Below are positions 60,318-64,000 of a stretch of DNA of 64,000 bases, in pieces. The position numbers were made by a program, and so were the translations under genes. Position 1 is the first letter of the stretch. Every line of letters starts with the position of its first letter. The notes beneath the pieces are model-generated. The model worked only from the letters and a program-made list of their open reading frames with translations. It made no database searches and was not told where the DNA came from. The stretch is from Cryobacterium sp. SO2. Lineage in GTDB: Bacteria > Actinomycetota > Actinomycetes > Actinomycetales > Microbacteriaceae. The stretch lies in contig NZ_CP117849.1 in NCBI RefSeq assembly GCF_026151165.2, positions 248,001 through 312,000 of the forward strand, in the 5' to 3' direction.

Positions 60318-60988
60318 AGCATTCCCCTTTCGATGATGGTGCGAACAGAGGCGTCTTCGAGCACGTCCAGGCTGTGCCCGGGCGTCGTCACGACGATCCG
60401 GCCCTCGCCCCACCGCCGGGTCCAGACCACCGGTGACGTCACCGGCCGGTGCCACGGCTGCCAGGGCTGGGCCGGATGCGTCGTCGTCGCGAGCACGTCG
60501 CACAGGTCGTCGTGCAGCACCCAGTACTGCTCGGTGGTGAGGCTGAAGTCGGCCAGGCCCGCGGTGACCGGATGCGCGTGGCCCGCGGCGGTGACGCTGA
60601 CGCGGTACTCGAGGTAGTTGTCCTCCTCGCCGCCGACCACGAACTCCGGCGCTTTCGACGGGTGCGTCACGAACTGGCCGCCCACGAGCTGCAGGTAGTC
60701 GGAGGACGCCCGGTAGGAGTCGGCGATGCCGCCGTGCCAGCCGGTCAGGCCCGTGCCGGCGGCGACGGCATCCCGCAGCCCGGCCACCTGCTCGGCCGTG
60801 ATCTCGCTCATCGTGACGCACTGCACGATGAGGTCGATGCCGGCCATCACCCCGGCGTCGGCGTAGACGGCCGGGGACTCCTCGATCCGCACCTCGTAGC
60901 CGTGCTCTCTGAGGAACGGCACGAACAGCTCGGTGCTCGCCACCGGATGGTGGCCGTCCCAACCGCCGCGCACGATCAGTGCCTGCAT
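60287..60988 (-). CDS. ThuA-like domain protein
   Basis: 233 residues, class I glutamine amidotransferase-like fold without its nucleophile. Motifs: LIVRGGWDGHHPV at the start and LTGWHGGIADSYRASSDYLQ. ThuA proteins accompany Gfo/Idh dehydrogenases in sugar breakdown (trehalose, glucosides); the reaction is still debated. Upstream gene of the pair, 34 bases after the lacI-type gene. Confidence 0.85.
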   Translation of the reverse strand: MQALIVRGGWDGHHPVASTELFVPFLREHGYEVRIEESPAVYADAGVMAGIDLIVQCVTMSEITAEQVAGLRDAVAAGTGLTGWHGGIADSYRASSDYLQLVGGQFVTHPSKAPEFVVGGEEDNYLEYRVSVTAAGHAHPVTAGLADFSLTTEQYWVLHDDLCDVLATTTHPAQPWQPWHRPVTSPVVWTRRWGEGRIVVTTPGHSLDVLEDASVRTIIERGMLWASRTPIET

Positions 60989-61022
60989 GCTTGCCTCCTC
61001 ATCGTTGAGCCGGGTGAAAACG

Positions 61023-62024
61023 TCAGCCGTGCGGTGGTGCCGTCGTGGCCCGGCGCACCAGCCCGGTCGGCAGCCGAATGTGGTTCTGCGGCAGCGTCTC
61101 CCCGTTCAGCAGTGCCACAAGCATCCCGGCCGCCGTGGCGCCGAGCTTCTTCATCGGCTGCCGGATGGTGGTGAGCGCCGGATTCATCTGCGAAGCCTCC
61201 GGAATGTCGTCGAAGCCGATCACCGACAGGTCGCCCGGCACCTCGAGGCCGAGCTCCGCGGCCACCTGGATGATGGCGATGGCCGAGAGGTCGTTGGCGG
61301 CGAACACCGCCGTGGGGCGGTCGGTCATCGACAGCAGCGATGCGGCGGGGGCCTTGGCCGTGTCTCGCTTGTACAGGCCCACCCGCACCAGGGCGGGGTT
61401 GAACTGGATACCCGCATCCGCCAGCGCCTGCCGGTAGCCGGCTTCGCGCAGCGTGGCCGAGCGGAGGTCGGGGCGGCCGGCCAGGAAGCCGATCCGGCGG
61501 TGGCCGAGTTCGATGAGGTAGCGGGTGGCCTGCAGGGCGCCGCCGAAGCTGTCCGACTCCACGGTGGGAAGGTCGGCGCGGCCGGTGTGCGGGTCGATGG
61601 CCACGACGGGGATCTCGGCCGAGGTGGTGTCGACGGTGGGCGTGACCATGATCGCGCCATCGATCAAGGTGCCGCTCAGCCGGCTGAGTGATCGCCGCTC
61701 CCAACCGTTGGTCTCCCGCTGCCGGGAGCCGCTGTAGGCGAGCAGGTCATAGCGGGAATCCGCCAGCGCGACGCCGACGCCCTTGAGGATCTCGGCGCTG
61801 AACGGTTCGAAATCGGCCACCAGGATGCCGATGACGCTGGTGCGGCGCGAGCGCATGCTGCTGGCCACGAGGCTCGACTCGTAGCCCAGCTGTTGCACGA
61901 CGTCGAGCACCCTGGCGGTGGTCGAGGCCGAAATTCCGTAGCGGCCGTTGACCGCTTTGGACACCGTGGCCACCGAGACGCCGGCCGCGGCGGCGACGTC
62001 ATGGATGGTGGCACGGGGAGTCAT
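61023..62024 (-). CDS. LacI-family regulator of the sugar cluster
   Basis: 333 residues. HTH ATIHDVAAAAGVSVATVSKA and hinge ARVLDVVQQLGYESS, then the sugar-binding domain (VIGILVADFEPFSAEIL). It is first in the lacI-thuA-gfo direction and divergent from the binding-protein gene, with a palindrome between them, so it most likely represses both directions. ATG at 62022-62024; longer readings run into the divergent gene. Confidence 0.9.
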   Translation of the reverse strand: MTPRATIHDVAAAAGVSVATVSKAVNGRYGISASTTARVLDVVQQLGYESSLVASSMRSRRTSVIGILVADFEPFSAEILKGVGVALADSRYDLLAYSGSRQRETNGWERRSLSRLSGTLIDGAIMVTPTVDTTSAEIPVVAIDPHTGRADLPTVESDSFGGALQATRYLIELGHRRIGFLAGRPDLRSATLREAGYRQALADAGIQFNPALVRVGLYKRDTAKAPAASLLSMTDRPTAVFAANDLSAIAIIQVAAELGLEVPGDLSVIGFDDIPEASQMNPALTTIRQPMKKLGATAAGMLVALLNGETLPQNHIRLPTGLVRRATTAPPHG

Positions 62025-62053
62025 GGGATCAGCATAGGCGAGATGGAAACTGA

Positions 62054-62073
62054 TTTCGAAAACGTTTGACACT
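62054..62073. promoter_or_regulatory. Probable LacI-type operator
   Basis: The core AAACGTTT at 62060-62067 is a perfect palindrome between the LacI regulator and the binding-protein gene. Flanking bases match only partly. Confidence 0.5.
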
Positions 62074-62139
62074 TCTTTTTGCCGCTGTGACACTGAGGCA
62101 ATTCCCCACCACCTCAACGAAGAGAAAAAGGTTGAACCA

Positions 62140-63444
62140 ATGAAGGTGAACCACACCACGGCGAAGAGAATCTTCGCGGGAACCATGGTCCTGGGCCTCG
62201 GCGCCCTGGGCCTCACGGCCTGCAGCGGCGCGTCAGACGGAGCGTCCTCCGGCGGCGACGTCACGATGAGCCTCTGGCAGAACTCCACCACGGGCCCCGG
62301 CCAGGAATTCTGGGACAAGACCGTCGCGGACTTCGAGGCCGACAACCCCGGCGTCACCATCGACGTGCAGGCGATCCAGAACGAAGACCTCGACGGCAAG
62401 CTGCAGACCGCGCTCAACTCCGGCGACGCACCCGACATCTTCCTGCAGCGCGGCGGCGGCAAGATGGCCGCCATGGTCGCGGCCGGCCAGCTGATGGACA
62501 TCACCGGTGGCATCTCCGACCAGGTGAAGGAGGAGATCCCCGAGGGCTCGTTCATCGCGAACAGCCTCGAGGACAAGATCTACGCCATGCCCGTCGCGGT
62601 TCTGCCCGGCGGCATCTTCTACAGTCAGGACCTCTTCGACGCGGCCGGGATCACCGAGACCCCCACCACGATTGATGACCTCGAGGCCGACGCCGCCAAG
62701 CTCAAGGCCACCGGGGTCGCTCCGATCGCTCTCGGCGCCAAAGACGCCTGGCCGGCCGCGCACTGGTTCTACTTCTTCGCCCTCCGCGAGTGCAGCCCTG
62801 ACGTGCTGGCCGAGGCCGCCGACACCAAGGACTTCAGCGACGGCTGCTGGATCAAGGCCGGCGAAGACCTGCAGAGCTTCGCCGACACCGAGCCCTTCAA
62901 CGACGGCTTCCTCACCACCGCCGCTCAGCAGGGTGCCGGCAGTTCCGCCGGTCTGGTGGCCAACCACCAGGCGGCCATGGAGCTGATGGGTGCCTGGAAC
63001 CCCGGCGTCATCGCCTCTCTCACCCCCGACACCAAGCCGCTTGCTGACCTGTCCTGGTTCCCGTTCCCCGAGGTGTCCGGCGGCGACGGTGAGCCCGGCT
63101 CGATCCTCGGCGGCGTGGATGGCTACTCCTGCTCGGTCTCGGCCCCGCCGGAATGCCTCGACTTCCTCAACTACATCGGCAGCTCCGACGTGCAGAAGGA
63201 GTACTACGCGGCCTTCAACGCCCCGCCCGTGAACACCGTGGCGCAGGAAGCCGTCACCGAGCCCTACCTCAAGGAGATCATCGCGGCCTACAACGCGGCC
63301 CCGTACGTCTCGCAGTGGCTCGACACCGTCTACGGCCAGAACGTCGGCAACGCCCTGAACGTGGGCGTGGTCGACCTGCTCGCCGGCAAGGGCAGCCCGG
63401 AGCAGCTCATCCAGGCGGTCAACGACGCAGCCAAGAAGGCCTAG
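62140..63444 (+). CDS. Sugar ABC transporter substrate-binding lipoprotein
   Basis: 434 residues. Lipobox LTAC at about residue 28, then a family 1 solute-binding fold: MSLWQNSTTGPGQEFWDK start, IDVQAIQNEDLDGKLQTAL, and MAVLPGGIFYSQDLFDAAGI-type hinge. The substrate is unknown; the neighbouring Gfo/Idh and ThuA genes suggest a di- or oligosaccharide or glucoside. A GAAAAAGG-type site precedes the ATG. Confidence 0.9.
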   Translation: MKVNHTTAKRIFAGTMVLGLGALGLTACSGASDGASSGGDVTMSLWQNSTTGPGQEFWDKTVADFEADNPGVTIDVQAIQNEDLDGKLQTALNSGDAPDIFLQRGGGKMAAMVAAGQLMDITGGISDQVKEEIPEGSFIANSLEDKIYAMPVAVLPGGIFYSQDLFDAAGITETPTTIDDLEADAAKLKATGVAPIALGAKDAWPAAHWFYFFALRECSPDVLAEAADTKDFSDGCWIKAGEDLQSFADTEPFNDGFLTTAAQQGAGSSAGLVANHQAAMELMGAWNPGVIASLTPDTKPLADLSWFPFPEVSGGDGEPGSILGGVDGYSCSVSAPPECLDFLNYIGSSDVQKEYYAAFNAPPVNTVAQEAVTEPYLKEIIAAYNAAPYVSQWLDTVYGQNVGNALNVGVVDLLAGKGSPEQLIQAVNDAAKKA

Positions 63445-63452
63445 GCGCGCTC

Positions 63453-64000
63453 ATGTCGGTTCGCGAGAATACTTCAACGCGATTAGAGGTGGATCTCGCG
63501 AAGGGCGGGGTCGCGGGCGTCACGCCCGCGGCCCCGCCCGTGCGGCGCCGCCGCCGCACGTCAGTGGGGGCCAGGGTCGAGATCGCGGTTCTCGTCGGAC
63601 CGGCCCTGATCGTCTTCCTCGGCTTTGTGATCTTCCCCGTCGTCATGGCGGCCTACTACGGCTTCTTCAGCTGGCAGGGCTACGGCCCGCCCACCGTCTT
63701 CGTCGGGTTCCGCAACTACATCACGATCATCCAGGACCCCACCTTCCAGGAAGCCCTCACCCACAACGGCATCATCGTGGTGCTCTCCCTCCTGCTGCAG
63801 GGTCCGGTCGCGATCCTCCTGGCGCTGCTGCTCAATCGCAAGCTGCGCGGCCAGTCCCTCATCCGGGTGCTCATCTTCGTGCCGTACGTGATCTCCGAGG
63901 TCGTCGTCGGCACCGGCTGGAGCCTGATGCTGCAGTCCAACGGCGCCGTGAACGGCCTGCTGGAGAAGCTCGGGCTTGGGGCTTTCACCCAGGACTGGCT
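63453..64000 (+). CDS. Sugar ABC transporter permease, N-terminal part (cut by window end)
   Basis: 182 codons visible, still open at the window edge. A ~45-residue cytoplasmic start with RRRRR is followed by the first helix (EIAVLVGPALIVFLGFVIFP), the conserved YYGFFSW and FVGFRNYITI region, and the second and third helices. It is a MalF/UgpA-type permease. ATG at 63453; a GTG at 63486 is possible. No ATPase has appeared yet. Confidence 0.88.
   Translation, partial: MSVRENTSTRLEVDLAKGGVAGVTPAAPPVRRRRRTSVGARVEIAVLVGPALIVFLGFVIFPVVMAAYYGFFSWQGYGPPTVFVGFRNYITIIQDPTFQEALTHNGIIVVLSLLLQGPVAILLALLLNRKLRGQSLIRVLIFVPYVISEVVVGTGWSLMLQSNGAVNGLLEKLGLGAFTQDW

Overview
The window is high-GC actinobacterial chromosome. 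Four features together point to the family Microbacteriaceae: a 32-residue bS22 ribosomal protein next to a BldC-like regulator, a DUF7882 protein, an archaeal-type AspRS, and System II cytochrome c maturation beside menaquinone genes. A Cryobacterium-like genus is my guess from gene content only. No rRNA, CRISPR array, insertion sequence or integrase was seen. Most of the window is ordinary housekeeping chromosome; the only clearly accessory patch is about 56.33-59.15 kb, just after a tRNA-Thr/tRNA-Met pair.

Layout. 0-5.7 kb: the end of proC, a KtrA/KtrB potassium uptake pair, an ArsR-type regulator, a BldC-like regulator, bS22, a HAD phosphatase, a glutaredoxin, a Dabb protein and a Ser-rich lipoprotein. 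5.8-12 kb: aspS, then a phosphatase-tlpA-ccdA-resB-ccsB operon for cytochrome c maturation. 12-21 kb and 30.5-33.7 kb: menaquinone genes (menC, menB, menE, menA, menD, menF, menG and a polyprenyl synthase), interrupted by a sigma factor operon. 21.2-30 kb: a solute:sodium symporter divergent from a four-gene operon encoding two DUF1989 proteins, a biotin carboxylase of the urea carboxylase family and allophanate hydrolase. This arrangement fits guanidine breakdown better than urea breakdown. 33.7-36.7 kb: FprA-like reductase, an alpha/beta hydrolase and YajQ. 37-43.6 kb: a MacB-like ABC exporter operon with two adaptor proteins and a lipoprotein. 43.6-48.3 kb: a LacI regulator, tRNA-Tyr, an inositol monophosphatase-like enzyme, an M23 peptidase and a small alarmone synthetase. 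48.4-56 kb: a maltose/maltodextrin cluster (two GH13 enzymes and malEFG, with no ATPase gene). 56.1-59.1 kb: two tRNAs and the accessory patch, with an HTH/nucleotidyltransferase gene pair and a membrane protein. 59.2-64 kb: a sugar catabolic cluster (Gfo/Idh dehydrogenase, ThuA-like, LacI regulator, binding protein, first permease), cut by the window end.

Two genome-scale signals stand out. First, three families of 59-66 bp palindromic intergenic repeats (here called A, B and C; three, three and two copies) sit at gene ends. Their stems vary while pairing is kept, and one copy appears to have supplied a new start codon to its neighbour. Second, at least eleven genes have a TANNNT -10 box almost exactly six bases before the start codon with no room for a ribosome binding site, which is the signature of leaderless transcription; several start codons here were chosen on that basis.

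All family assignments come from reading the translated sequence and recalled family motifs. No database search was run.
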